Shown in pieces: positions 11,076 through 21,904 of a DNA stretch of 64,000 nt (positions are counted from its first letter, which is position 1; each line of letters opens with the position of its first letter). The stretch is from positions 43,566,779-43,630,778 of the forward strand of contig CM043970.1 of the NCBI GenBank assembly GCA_014529385.2, given 5' to 3'. Both the position numbers and the translations under genes were made by a program. Source of the DNA: Adiantum capillus-veneris (lineage: Eukaryota; Streptophyta; Polypodiopsida; Polypodiales; Pteridaceae). The notes under the pieces are model-generated. The model saw only the letters and a program-made list of their open reading frames with translations. It did not search any database and was not told where the DNA came from.

Positions 11076-11393
11076 TGTATATAATTTTTTGTCATCTGTC
11101 ACTAATAATTCAGAAAAGCTTTTTTGTCATACTCTCTTTTCAAAGGATAATTTACTTAGCAAACAAGATGTATACAAGAATTGATTTGAAAAATTCTCAT
11201 CCTAAGGAGTGATAACCACATTACCCATGTTTTCACTTTCAAAACTGAGGTGAAAATGTACACAAGTAATGGCACACACCAAGAAGTATACAACATAGAT
11301 TCAAGCCTACACATGGTAACAATGCATAAATATTTAGATTATATCTATATAGGCCAATAAATATGCTTATGTACATATGTTTATTTGCGTGTT

Positions 11394-11395
<2 letters not shown>

Positions 11396-11437
<42 letters not shown>
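11396..11437 (+). repeat. (GA)n microsatellite
   Basis: About 20 GA units lie at the right edge of the inverted unit copy and before unrelated sequence. Confidence 0.95.
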
Positions 11438-11438
<1 letters not shown>

Positions 11439-13240
11439 GTGTCACTATGATGGCGAGTATGGTGGGACCCTAGGATGGGGTTTTTTTAATGTTCTTTGGA
11501 CCTGTGATGCCTCCTATGACTTGGTACATATGGATGAAACCCTAAATGATAGTCTAGCCTTAGACCCTGAGGTCAAGGGAAGCATGCAGTGACTCTATAG
11601 TCCTCTCAAGTATGGAATCATCCAAATATTTTTCAAAACAAAGTGGTGGTGTATTACTTTCGTGGAAAATTACTAAATATAAAAGATGTAGCACACTTCA
11701 TTGATGGATGCTTTCATAAACTGCTGGGCAGATTCATGTGTTGTTTTCCTTGCCCATTTCAACAATTATAATTTTTGAACAAGTTGTGCATGTTTAACCT
11801 TGGCATCCCTTGAGACGAATAGAAAAAGATCTTATCCAAATTCCCTACTCGGGTGGAAATTTTTGAAAATGCCTTCTTTTTTGTGGCCCTCAAAAACTAG
11901 ATGCCTCTTTGGCTAAGGTCTTGTTCTTCCCATCCATAAATTGTCCCAATAGGTAAAAAGTTTGCATAGCCTAGAAAACAAATAAGAAACTCTTTGATAC
12001 CATTAAAATTTTGCTATCAAAGTGTTAATAGTATTTTCTTTAAATCTTTACCAAGGCAATCTCACCAACTCCTACTACATTGTGGACAATTGAGCCATTT
12101 CTCTAAGAACTTCTCTATCCTGCCAATAAGGGAAATGGAACTTGATCCCTCCTATCCCACTAAAATGTTTTATGTATCCAAGTAGTAGATGTTCATAAAA
12201 ACCTCTAGGGTCTCTAGATAGATAGAAAACCAACTCTCACCTACTAGGACTATCCTCACCTCCTCAAGTTTCTAGAATATCCTTTTATGCTAAGCCACAT
12301 GGGTTTTCAAGCAACCCACCCAAAGGTCCCTTTAGCAATACAACTTTTTTTAGAAACCCAAACCCTTTGAACAAAGAGATATTACTAGTGACTTTGGATA
12401 ATGGTGGATATAAACATGCAAAAAAGCGTGCATTTCCAGAATCCTAGCTTCCTGCTAAAACTCCCCCAACATCTTTGATGTCCTTAGCGATATGCCTTCC
12501 CATGAGACTCTTGTTACAACCCACTAAGTAGTACAAAGCCACCATAAAAACAAGAATGAGAATCACCCAAAAGGATCCATCTGTAGATGCCTTAGGTCCT
12601 ACACATGTTACCCTCTATGAGACAACTGTAAATTTTTCCTTTTATATATGCAGTTTTTGTATGGATGAAAACTACCTTCTATTGTGATGCTCAAAACAAA
12701 ACTTTGAGGGCATAAACAGCTCCAAAAGGGGGGTAGAACTCCGGGATACCTCCTAGAAAATTTCTCGGAATGGTAAATATGTCTATCCAAGTTCTGGACC
12801 CAGAAATTTCCTTTAAACTTTGCACGTGCGCAAAATGTAGAAACAATTTGCACACAACTATGCAAAGTACACACATGAAGATAAAGTGAACTCACACGCA
12901 GAACAAGGAGATGGAGAACATGAACACAAGAGATGAAACAAAACCTCGCATCCCAACAATCCTCCCATGTGTGGGTTTTGGTTTCATATCACTCACACAA
13001 GCCTCCCCTCAAAACACACTAGGGTGAGGCACACAATTCACTAGCCTCCCCTTAAACACAAATCTTCCTCCCCTAGCACACAAAATATCACGGCATAGGC
13101 ATATACAATCCTCTTTCACAAATAGAGGGTACAATACAATTGAGAGAATTCTCACAACACATGTCATTTGTTGTTTGTTGGAGGATTTTCTCCTCCACAT
13201 AATGCACAACTTGTTGTAATGTCGTCAATGTCCTTGCCAC
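11438..13240. other. Unassigned block with weak retroelement traces
   Basis: No gene can be supported. Two weak hints exist. At about 12045-12120 the plus strand reads LP-x-QSHQLLLHCGQLSHFSKN, reminiscent of a decayed CCHC zinc knuckle whose Cys codons are mostly lost. At about 12930-12959 the words CAAAACCTCGCATCCCAACA match the end of the LTR at 29449-29793. The interval 13000-13240 may be gag-like on the minus strand (a Gln-rich run), but this is not convincing. Confidence 0.35.
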
Positions 13241-14320
13241 ATTTTGATGTTGTTGTTGTTGTCGTCGATGTTTTGATCTACTTGTGCACGTAGAAAAATT
13301 GTGGGATGAAGTCTAAGCACACAGGAATGAGAGCTTGGGGAATGGACGAGATTGGTGGTAGGTGGTGCAGACATGCATCGACTAGTGAGCAACAGGGAGT
13401 CAATTTGTTTGGAACCAACCATTGAATAGCTATTGCTATTGTGACTTGTGAGCACTGAGGAATGAGGTCATTGAGCCTGCCGGGTGTAGGGCCGGTTGGG
13501 CCAGCGAGTTGCACAACTGCACTATAGTGATGAAGAAGCTTTAAGCAGGCTTTGACGAAGCTGACGACATGTGTAAAATCTTGTAGGTGATGACAATGCT
13601 GACGAGCGTGCAACTCGATAGATAAGCAGAGAGTAATGGGGGGCGACCTGTCGAGTAGGCTTTTTGGCAAACTTCAGTTGAGCAATTGTTGACGCCGGCA
13701 GAGGATGGATGACCAAGAATGAAAGATTCATGATGCACGTGCAGTACCACCAATGGAAAGGTTGGGCAAGGTTCTTGATGAGAGCAGAGCCGTGGTGTGA
13801 ATGGGTCGGTGACAAAGCAGTGTGGGCAGAGAGTACTGAATGGCGAGGATGCTTAAAGGTGCACTATGGTGGTTGTAGATTTTGATGAGAATTTGGCTCT
13901 AATTGGGTGGACAAGCCAGATTCGAAATAAAGCGGGAGCAAAGTTGTGGTCCGTTGAGATCTCCTTTAAGAGGTGGATCCCACCTCTTTTGTCTCCATAG
14001 CCACACTCATTCACACAAAATTAGAGGATAGATTAATGAACTTATCTTTTCCAAATGAAACCCTTGAGGGTTCAAATTGAATCTAAAAGTCGAAAGCGCA
14101 CGCACACCGTCCAATGCAAATTGATGGAATTTTTTATTTGTGATAGAAATCAAGCCAAAAGAGAACATGAATAAATAAATAAATGAAGCCGAAATCTACT
14201 CTACTCACTCAATAATTAGTAATATTGGACCAGGAAGGGCTCAATCAAGCAATCAAAGAGTGAAATAATTTCTAATTCTATTATGCAATGCATGGGAAAT
14301 TATGATTAGTAATTGCAATG
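13241..14320 (-). mobile_element. Retroelement leader/internal module, copy A
   Basis: This is homologous to 28285-29355 (B) and 56390-57460 (D), where it is directly preceded on the minus strand by a copia-type LTR and primer-binding site. It is therefore probably untranslated leader or decayed gag of that element. It contains the 9-bp-arm palindrome AAGAGGTGG-ATC-CCACCTCTT at about 13967. A frame of 130 codons (13278-13670, minus) is frameshifted relative to the 132-codon frame in B and D. In A the LTR side is missing; at 14321 it abuts a LINE fragment. Confidence 0.6.
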
Positions 14321-15387
14321 GCTCACGATGTCAATATTTTGAGATGCACTAAGCTACTGGATCTGTATGCATTAGTTGTTGGGTTAACCATCAACTTGAC
14401 TATTTTCTTGATTGATATCTTTGTGAGATCCTTTGATGCTCTTATTTGGGCTGGCAAGAGATATCCAAAAGATCATATCTTTAGGCATCTGGGATATCCC
14501 ATAGGAGTTGGGGCTACTCAAAAGCAATTGCAGCAGTGGCTTATTGATAGAGTCAAGGCGAAAATTGCTTCTTGGTTTTGTGATCTATGGCCTTTGCATG
14601 CTAGATTAAGAATAGTACAAGCTATATTTGTTCCCTATATGCTTTGTTATCATACATTATTGGACTGGTCTGAGAAAATGCTTCAAATTTGTATTGTCTT
14701 AATGTCTAAGTCGTTGTGGAAGACTACCTCTACCTCTGCTGCTACGATTGCTCAAAATAATAAATTTTTTCCTTACTCTCTGGGGGCTCTTCATGTTTTC
14801 AACTTGACTCTGCATGCTCATGATAGAAGGGCATGTCTCATTAAGCATATGCTTGAAGCAGACAATGATTGGTCCTTATGCATGTGGAAAATCTTAGAAG
14901 CTTCAGTGGTCTACTTCCATGGTGTTTGGCACCTAGCTTCTAGGGATAAATTGTTTTCAGCAGATTCACTTAATATTGGCTTTGATGTTAGTACTATGCT
15001 TATTAAATCTTGGAAAAAGTCATGTGCTTTCTTGTTGTGGAAAGGCAGAATAAGATATACAGGGAATTATTTGGGGTTTGAAAGTGTTATTTGGAGTTTT
15101 TGTTTTAAGGTGCTACATGCTAAATTGATTAGAAAACCTACACTCTCTTTGCTTAAAAAAGGGGTTTGCCAAACTGATCAAATGTTGGACTCTAATCTAT
15201 AGTTGAAATTCTTTTTTGCAACTAGAAGGAAGTACAGATTGGGCACTAGAAGCAGGGGCTTGTGGCATCAGCTCATGACTCATGTACACAATTTATCATT
15301 CTATGTAGAGGCAAATGTAGCAAACAGACACAGGGACTTGGTCTTGCCAAGCTATGCAACCAATTGGTGGCAACCATTGATGGTAAA
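14321..15387 (+). mobile_element. LINE RT C-terminal fragment
   Basis: The frame 14318-15202 plus the following 15203-15380 stretch matches the C-terminal part of the LINE ORF2 at 42411-46131. Shared blocks are LIW-GKR-PK-H, RHLGYPIG, WPLHARLRI-QAIFVPY, the LLW-G-IRYTGN block and Q-DQMLDS. These are regions downstream of the RT palm in plant L1-like elements. The catalytic RT motifs are not included. An in-frame TAG at about 15200 breaks it. It is cut on the left by the leader module and on the right by the copia LTR at 15388, which inserted into it. Confidence 0.8.
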
Positions 15388-15621
15388 TGTTGTGTGTTAC
15401 CATATACATGTGGTAGTGATGTGTGTGAACACACTAGGACCGTCGGGGCATTTTTTCCCTCTTTAGGAGGTTTTTTCCCCCGTGCATTGTATATACGCTC
15501 ATCCCTCTAGGGCTATCTATTTTTCCACTACACACTATCTAACACACTCTCTATTGTGTGCCTTGAGCTTCCTTCGTCTTCTCCAAGATGTGTGCGTTTC
15601 TCAACAACCCTAATTCCAACA
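15388..15621 (+). mobile_element. copia 5' LTR
   Basis: It begins TGTTG and ends CAACA, a perfect 5-bp terminal inverted repeat, and lies two bases before the primer-binding site. A TATATA box lies at 15490-15495. At 234 bp it is within the usual copia LTR range. The partner LTR is lost, so insertion age cannot be estimated here. Confidence 0.8.
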
Positions 15622-15623
15622 AT

Positions 15624-15635
15624 TGGTATCGAAGC
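15624..15635 (+). promoter_or_regulatory. copia primer-binding site
   Basis: TGGTATCGAAGC differs at two adjacent positions from the canonical TGGTATCAGAGC (initiator tRNA-Met) and directly follows the LTR end. Confidence 0.8.
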
Positions 15636-15983
15636 AGGTTGCATCCTCTCGGGCTTAGTCGCCAGCTGCTCCAGCACACGCTTGCTCACTTTCTCCAATT
15701 TTAGTGAGCTTTGGTAAGCATTTGCAGGTCGACAAAAATGTCAAGAAAACCCATAGAGCTTAGTCTGCTCAGATTTTTGATTCGGACTCATTTCGGTCTC
15801 TGTTTCCACTACAGGCAGTACTGCACATGCTATTTTGTCATTTTGTGCATAATTTTGGTCAGTGCCGTTTTCGGCATAACAGGTGCCTCATAGTGTTCTA
15901 CGGTTTGTGCTATATAGCATGTGTTGTTCCCACTCTGTTTCTCCTATTTCGGAGCAGTTTTCACATCAAGTGCAGCATTTACC

Positions 15984-16740
15984 ATGGCTGACAACAACAC
16001 AGATGTGTTCAAGATGTCTGCTACTGCTGAGGACAGGTTGGATGGGGACAACTACCCTATGTGGGCTTATATGATGCAACATGTTCTTGTGTCAAAGGGT
16101 GTCTGGAACATTGTGCAGGGCATTGATGTACGTCTTGGTTCTGAGGATGTAGGCGATGTTGAGGATGTTGCAGGTCTTGCTGCAAGGATTGTTGCTGTTA
16201 GAGTTGTTTTGCCTCTGGCAGAACAAGCTCATTGGGATGTAAAGGATGCGCAGTATCATGCATTGACTGTGTTGTCTGTAAAGTGCACCATTGTTCCTCA
16301 CATTTGTTCAGCAAAATCTGCAAAACAGCCTTGGGATATTCTAGCAAGTCTTTATGCAAGCCGCAATGAGGCTAAAATTTCTTTGCTGTGTAAAGAGCTG
16401 GAGTTGAAGATCATTTCAGAAAGTTCCCTTGTGCAAACAGTTCTTGATGCCTTACCAGATTCTTACCAGACTTTTGCTAGTACTTCGAGACTTATGACCC
16501 AAGGAAATCCAGAAGTTGTCAAGTTTGATGCATTATGCACATTGCTGTTGCAAGAGTCACTTTCCAGAAAAAATAGGACTAGACAGCATGCAGTTGAATA
16601 GGATTTTATTGCTTCTCAAAGAAAGGGAGGTAACAGCAATGCAGCCACTTCTTATGGTTCTCTCCGAGTGGCAAAAATTCTGTTCCAAATGCTTCTGCTG
16701 GCAACACTTCATCTGGCTATTCTGGTGATAAGGGCAAAAA
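15984..16740 (+). pseudogene. gag: copia gag (UBN2/retrotrans_gag type), broken
   Basis: The chosen start is the ATG in ACCATGG at 15984. The N-terminus MADNNTDVFK..DRLDGDNYPMWAYMM fits the copia gag pattern (L-G-NY-W-M). A stop (TAG) at 16599-16601 interrupts the frame, and a frameshift follows before the zinc knuckle. In life the protein would form the retroelement particle and bind RNA. The product is non-functional as it stands. Confidence 0.8.
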
Positions 16741-16744
16741 GAAG

Positions 16745-19184
16745 ATGCATTGCCATTATTGTAAAGCTAATGATCACTTGATCAAGTCGTGTCCTAAGTT
16801 GAAGGCCAAAGAGGCTAAGAAGAAAGAGGGTGGTTCCACTGCAAATGCAGTCATTGTTGAGTCTTCTCTAAAAGGAGTCTGTAATGCTGATGTTGATGTA
16901 GAATGGGCTTTTAGTGCAGAGTGCACTCACAATCCTATTGTCCATGATGCATGCTTGTCAATTGCTGTAGATTCAGATGTGTGGTATTTTGACAGTGGTG
17001 CTACAAAACACATTACCTCTCATCGTGAATTGCTCACCACTCTCGAGTCTGCCCCTCATGGGAATTCAGTCACGTGCCAACAATGCTTCTTATCCGGTTT
17101 AGGGAGTTGGAAAGATTGTGCTTACTGCTGCAAATGGCAGTTCCTTCACACTTGTTGATGCACTTTATTTACTTGAGATCAAGAAGAATCTCTTGTATGT
17201 ATCTGAACTTGCTAGACTTGGACTTGTAGTCAAATTTGTGGATGATAGATGTACAGTTCACGATCTCAGTTTTGGTGATGAAATTGTTGCATCTGGCCTT
17301 TTGTGCCGTGAGATTTATAAGCTCACTTTGTACGACAAGTGTGGAAAAAATTATTTCAAATGCAGTTGAAAATTCAAGGGCTATTTCAGATGCAAAACTT
17401 TGGCATGCACGTTTTGGTCATCTAAATTTTGCCAGTTTGCTGCATTTGCAGAAATCTGATATGGTTGCTTCTTTGCTGCCTCTTGAAGCACCTGTCAAAC
17501 ATGTTTGCGAAGGCTGTATTCTGGGTAAAATGTAGCATTCGAAGTTTCCAAAGGATGGTTCAGTTAGGGCCACATGCAGGTTGCAGCTTGTGCATAGTGA
17601 TGTTTGTGGGCCCATGCAAACTCCGTCCTTGCGCAATTACCTTTACTTCGTGACTTTCATTGATGATTACTCCAGGCATGCATGGGTATTTCCACTTAAA
17701 GCAAAGTTCGAAGTGTTTATGTGCTTCAGACAATTTCTGGCTATGGCTGAAAATGTCTCGAAATGTACTATGGGCACCCTCCGTTCCGATCGAAGGGGGG
17801 AGTATGTCTCATGAGTTTAATGCATTTCTGGCTAGTCGTGGGATAAAACACCAATGTATCGTGCCTTATACACCTTAGCAAAATGGTGTTTCTAAGAGGA
17901 AAAATAGGTCACTGACGGAAATGGCACGATGTATGGTCAAAAGTTAAGCTTTGCCGCATTCTTTTTGGCTTGAGGCCATCATGTGTGCCACTTATGTACT
18001 TAACAGGTGTCCTACGAAAGCCTTCTATTGAGCACATGCGTGTTTTTTCCTGTTTGGCATATGATTTGGTGCCACCAACACAATGCAAAAAATTGGATGA
18101 TAAGGCTTTCAAATGTATTTTTGTTGGTTATAGTGCTGAAAGAAAAGGTTACATGTTATATCATCCGCAAACAAAGCGTATTATTGTTTCATGGGATGTA
18201 GTGTTTGTGGAAGATTCTGTTCAACCCTTGCTGTCATGTACTAGAGACAATAGTGTAAGCTCACAGGAAATTTATGACACTTTGTTGCCTCTTTTCATTG
18301 GTGGAAATACGAATGTAAGATCCAATGAGGCAAATGTATAGCCTATGGGGGTTTCTGAAAATGTTACAGATCAGCCTATAACTGATGCAGATGTACATGA
18401 TGTACTTGACGAGGAAAGGAGTGAGAATGAGCAGGCTAGAGGTATGCCAAAATGGCTGGTGCACACTTTGCGTAACAGTAAATTGGATGCACCTTTGTCT
18501 AGTCGTACTCGTTCAGGCTCTTGCCATGCATCTTATGCATTAGATTGTTATGCTTCAGTTGTGTCTAGCTTACATGATGTTGAGGAGCCTCTGTCTTTTG
18601 ATGAAGCACAGAATTTAGAAAATTGGATGGTTGCCATGCAATCAGAATATGAGCACTTATAGAAAATGACACATGGACTTTATGTGATTTGCCTCCTGGA
18701 AAAAAGGCCATTGGTACGAAGTGGGTGTACAAGTTGAAACACAAACCGGATGGTGAGATCGATCTCCATAATGCTCGACTTGTTGCAAAGGGTTATGCAC
18801 AACAAAAAGGCATAGATTATGAAGAGACTTTTTTTCCCACTTCTCGTATGACTACTGGGCATTGACAACTCATTTTGGTTGGGATGTACATCAATCAGAC
18901 ATTGTTACTGCTTTCTTGAATGGTGACATATTTGAGGAAGTTAATGTAACGCAACCTCGCGGTTTTGTCATAAAAGGACCAGAGGACAAAGCGTGTAGAT
19001 GTAAGAAGGCTTTGTGTCGGTTGAAACAATCTCCTCGTGCTTGGTATGAGAAAGTTGACACTCATTTGGTCAAACAAGGCTTTCGTAACAGTCCAACAGA
19101 AAGCACATTGTATGTAAAGCGTGAGGGTGATGTACTTCTCATTGTGGTTCTTTATGTCGATGATTTGTTGATCACTGCACCAAA

Positions 19185-19188
<4 letters not shown>
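16745..19188 (+). pseudogene. pol: copia pol remnant: CCHC, protease, integrase, RT
   Basis: Domains in order: CCHC knuckle CHYC-KANDH-LIKSC (16751-16792); aspartic protease DSGA (about 16991); gag-pre-integrase HHCC (WHARFGHLN ... CEGC, about 17400-17520); and an integrase core with the two Asp blocks (VHSDVCGP about 17590, FIDDYSRHAWVF about 17660). The third block reads QNGVSKRKN (about 17880) where the family has QNGVAERKN, so the catalytic Glu is Lys. RT follows from about 18720 (KWVYKLKHKPDGEID, DIVTAFLNGD) to the catalytic box YVDD at 19152-19163. It carries several stops and frameshifts and ends at the GA tract. Confidence 0.85.

Positions 19189-19216
<28 letters not shown>
19189..19216 (+). 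repeat. (GA)n tract at copia breakpoint
   Basis: The copia RT frame reads straight into the GA run after the ITAPND residues. The sequence beyond is not copia. Confidence 0.95.
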
Positions 19217-19220
<4 letters not shown>

Positions 19221-19261
19221 AAACAAAAAAGAATAAAAAACCAAAGAGAGAGAGAGGGGGG

Positions 19262-19690
19262 CAGAAGAGATTATGTTAAAATTTATGATAGATTAGGCTA
19301 GATTACATTTAGATTTATGTTTATGTTGAGTTTAAGATTAGGTTAGATTTAGATTTTTGTTAGATTAAGATTAAGTTAGATTTAAAATTAGGAAAGTATT
19401 AAAGATTAGCTAGCTATATTAGATTTAAGTTAGATTACATTTAGGTTTAGGATTTAAGATTGGATTAAATTTAGGTTTATGCTGATTTTAATATTAAATT
19501 AGATTTAGATTAAGATTAAGACAAGATTTAAAATTAAGTAGATTAAATTTAGATTACATTTAGGTTTAGGTTAGATTTAAGATTACATTAGATTTAAGTT
19601 TATTTTGAGTTTAAGATTAAATTAGATCTAAATTTATGTTTGACGGACTAAATTTTTCTAGATTTAGGTTAGATTTTAGTGCATGTCAAT
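19262..19690 (+). repeat. Degenerate TTAGAT/TTTAGG-type array
   Basis: Over about 430 bp nearly every 6-12 bases repeats TTAGATT, TTTAGGTT, AGATTAAG or variants, with scattered single changes. It resembles a highly degenerate telomere-like or simple-sequence array (plant telomere unit TTTAGGG), but exact TTTAGGG units are not tandemly repeated. Confidence 0.8.
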
Positions 19691-20255
19691 GAAGGCGCGC
19701 TTTGCCCAAAGACCAAACACTAGTTACACAACTGTATATTCCCATCAAAATTTGACACCTGTTAACTCACACACTAACCATATTCAATTAGATGCGGATC
19801 ACCACATGTTCAATTAGGTTAGATTTTAGATTGAGTTTTTATCTTAGAGTTTACCTTCAGGATTACGGTAAAAAACTTAGAGTTAGACGAACGGTACGGT
19901 GATCCCTCTCTTCCTCGCTACGGATGCGACCTTAAGTTGGAAAGCTTTCAACGGCATGATACTCAGATTGGAGGCCAACATGTAATGTGCTAAGTAATCC
20001 CTCAAACAAAGATCTACTATGAAAAGATGTTAAGATGATGTGAAATGCTACAACTAGAGAAGAGGCAAAGGGGTTTTGTCCACTACATGCACTATCATGT
20101 AGACGTGGGTGTGTAGATTTCTCGTACCCACAAATATAAGCATTGACCAATAAAGACAAGATCATAACCCAAGGGTTTTGATCTCCGTCACCTCTAGACC
20201 AAGGTGTGTGGGGATTGGACATGACTAGAGAATGTGAGGTAGTCTACAGTGTGAA

Positions 20256-20302
<47 letters not shown>

Positions 20303-20449
20303 AAGATGGAGATTTCCAATAGAAGATTAAATTTATGTTCAGGTTATAAGGCTTTACCCTCATTATGAGTAGTGACGAGGATGTGGGGCCGTCCAACCGA
20401 AACACCTATCTCTCAATGAGGATCTTATGTCCTTGTAATCAATGCAAGT
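19691..20449. other. No gene seen; contains (GA)n at 20259-20299
   Basis: This is low-similarity sequence with no family motif. The only clear element is a 41-bp GA run. A 96-codon minus-strand frame (19932-20222) has no recognisable domain. Confidence 0.5.
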
Positions 20450-21234
20450 ATGATGTGCGATGAACAAGATGCGTTTCTTTGTAGCATGTTCGCGAATTTG
20501 GCGAGTTCGATCCATCTATTATAGATCGAGTTGTTGCCAATTATAACTCGTTGGACTCTAACACTGGCCAATAGGCAACAATCTTGCAACCCAATAGACG
20601 TGTTCGGAGGCGCTTTTGTCAAGCAGCATATGTGAGGTAATCGGGATGTCAGCCTCTTTGTAATGGCAGCCTCAAAATTCCTGCTTATGGTGATGCCTTA
20701 GATGATGGCCATGGTAGTGTCGACGATGTTGGTCTCAAGTTTTGAGATGTACCGTGGGGAACATTTTAAGTGTCCCTCCCTTTGGCATACACAACTTGAT
20801 GAGGTAATCGGGAAGAGTTTTCAAGCCCTACCACTCTACCATTGAGGTTCAGTGTAAGACCACCTGCAAGAGCATACATATCTATAGTTTTCATACATCT
20901 GAATATTGATGTTGTGGGCCTTCAAAAATAGAAAGATGTCATCCACAAACCCTTTGCGCGGGATATACTTACCTCCTTATTTGAGGGTTTGCAAATAGCC
21001 CTATTGTGCCAGTTGATCCAGGTATGAGTGTAAAGAGTGGGAGGCCACAACAAAAAAAAGAGGGCTAATAGGACATCCTTGTCTTACCAATCTGGAAAAA
21101 TATATTTTCTCAGAGAGTTTACCATTAATGATCAATCTTGAGTAAGCATGTTCACCAAGAAGAGAGATACAGCTGATGATCCGAGGGAAAAACCCCATAC
21201 CTTGCATGATTTGTTGCACAATGTCCCACTGCAC
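20450..21234 (-). mobile_element. LINE RT fragment (second family), antisense
   Basis: On the minus strand the frame 21234-21001 reads MGFFPRIISCISLL..AYSRLIINGKLSE..RLVRQGCPISPLFFV, the non-LTR RT block around RQGCPLSPLLF. After a stop comes GFVDDIFLFLKA, the F-(A/V)-DD catalytic motif, at about 20955-20925. It differs in sequence from the LINE at 42332-46500, so it is another family or a divergent member. The 5' side is joined directly to a CT tract at 21235. A fragment of the same RT reappears at 41543-41711. Confidence 0.75.
20640..20835 (-). repeat. Dispersed ~130-200 bp repeat (three copies)
   Basis: The segment from CCTCTTTGTAATGGCA to ACATTTTAAGTGTCCC recurs at 22477-22610 and 46540-46735 in the same orientation. 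The 46540 copy extends to TCTACCATTGAGGTT, like this one. It lies inside the antisense LINE fragment here, so the others are probably pieces of the same LINE carried in the unit. Confidence 0.75.
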
Positions 21235-21282
21235 CCTCTCTCTCTCTCTCTACCCTGATGCGGTCAACCTTGCCGACCTCTC

Positions 21283-21504
21283 CTAGTGCTGCATGGCAAG
21301 GCTCTTCTGCAACATTCCTGTGCTCCGAGTAGGAGGATAGCCATACCACACAATTTGAGACAGAGGAGGCTCACTGACCCCGACCAATTTTGAGAGAGCT
21401 TGGGCAGAGAGGCCATGTGCAACGTTTTCAGTTTTTGCATGGGCTATGACCTTTGCTCGCTCCACTGATTGTGTCATTGCATGTTGTCATGGGTTCATGT
21501 TATT
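21283..21504 (-). other. Unit segment beside LINE fragment, no function assigned
   Basis: The minus-strand frame 21477-21283 (64 codons, MTQSVERAKVIAHAK..) is matched in copy C around 41990-41815 but with altered flanks. No domain is recognised. It is kept only as a conserved part of the unit. Confidence 0.3.
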
Positions 21505-21507
21505 TGT

Positions 21508-21566
<59 letters not shown>

Positions 21567-21580
21567 GGGGGGGGGGGGGA
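21505..21580 (+). repeat. Compound microsatellite (TG)n(AG)n(G)24
   Basis: About 27 bp of TG are followed by about 24 bp of AG and then a run of 24 G (21556-21579). Copy C has the same three-part order at 42058-42137 with a run of about 30 G. The G-run could form a quadruplex. Confidence 0.95.
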
Positions 21581-21734
21581 GGCTGGCTATAACCACCTTG
21601 TGACTACCTGCAAAACAATAACCTCTCCACACCCCTCCACCCACCTACGAGGTTGTGCCCACACCTTGCGGCGAGGGTAGCAAAACAATAGGCTACTCAA
21701 GTGATAAGAGGGTGTCAGCCAATTGTGCATCCAA

Positions 21735-21738
<4 letters not shown>

Positions 21739-21778
<40 letters not shown>

Positions 21779-21814
21779 GAGTTTGTGGACCCCCCGCTCC
21801 CACTTCTCAACTGT

Positions 21815-21878
<64 letters not shown>

Positions 21879-21904
21879 GATCTATCTATCTATCTCTCTA
21901 TCAT
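21739..21904 (+). repeat. (CT)n, (CT)n and (TCTA)n cluster
   Basis: CT runs at about 21739-21776 and 21816-21867 are followed by a TCTA/TCGA tetranucleotide run to about 21900. Translated Ser-Leu repeats across this region are artefacts of the microsatellite. Confidence 0.95.

Larger units (their letters stand above)
15388..19188 (+). mobile_element. Ty1/copia element, 3'-truncated
   Basis: A 5' LTR (15388-15621), primer-binding site, gag, protease, integrase and RT are found in the Ty1/copia order (protease-integrase-RT). The element stops abruptly about 25 bp after the YVDD box at a (GA)n tract, so RNase H, polypurine tract and 3' LTR are missing. Several frameshifts and stops interrupt gag-pol. 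The decayed minus-strand copies at 31750-33840 and 59855-61948 belong to the same family (shared ..MPKWLVHTL.., SSRTRS-SCHASY, EPLSFDEA). Confidence 0.9.

Noticed and set aside
12045-12120. Functional CCHC zinc knuckle (HCGQLSHFSKN).
   Set aside because: The required Cys residues are missing and no gag domain surrounds it; at most a relic.
13278-13670. Independent cellular gene in the leader module.
   Set aside because: It is frameshifted relative to the B/D frame, lies directly behind an LTR and primer site in B and D, and shows no domain.
19262-19690. True telomere.
   Set aside because: No tandem run of identical TTTAGGG-type units; the array is degenerate and internal.
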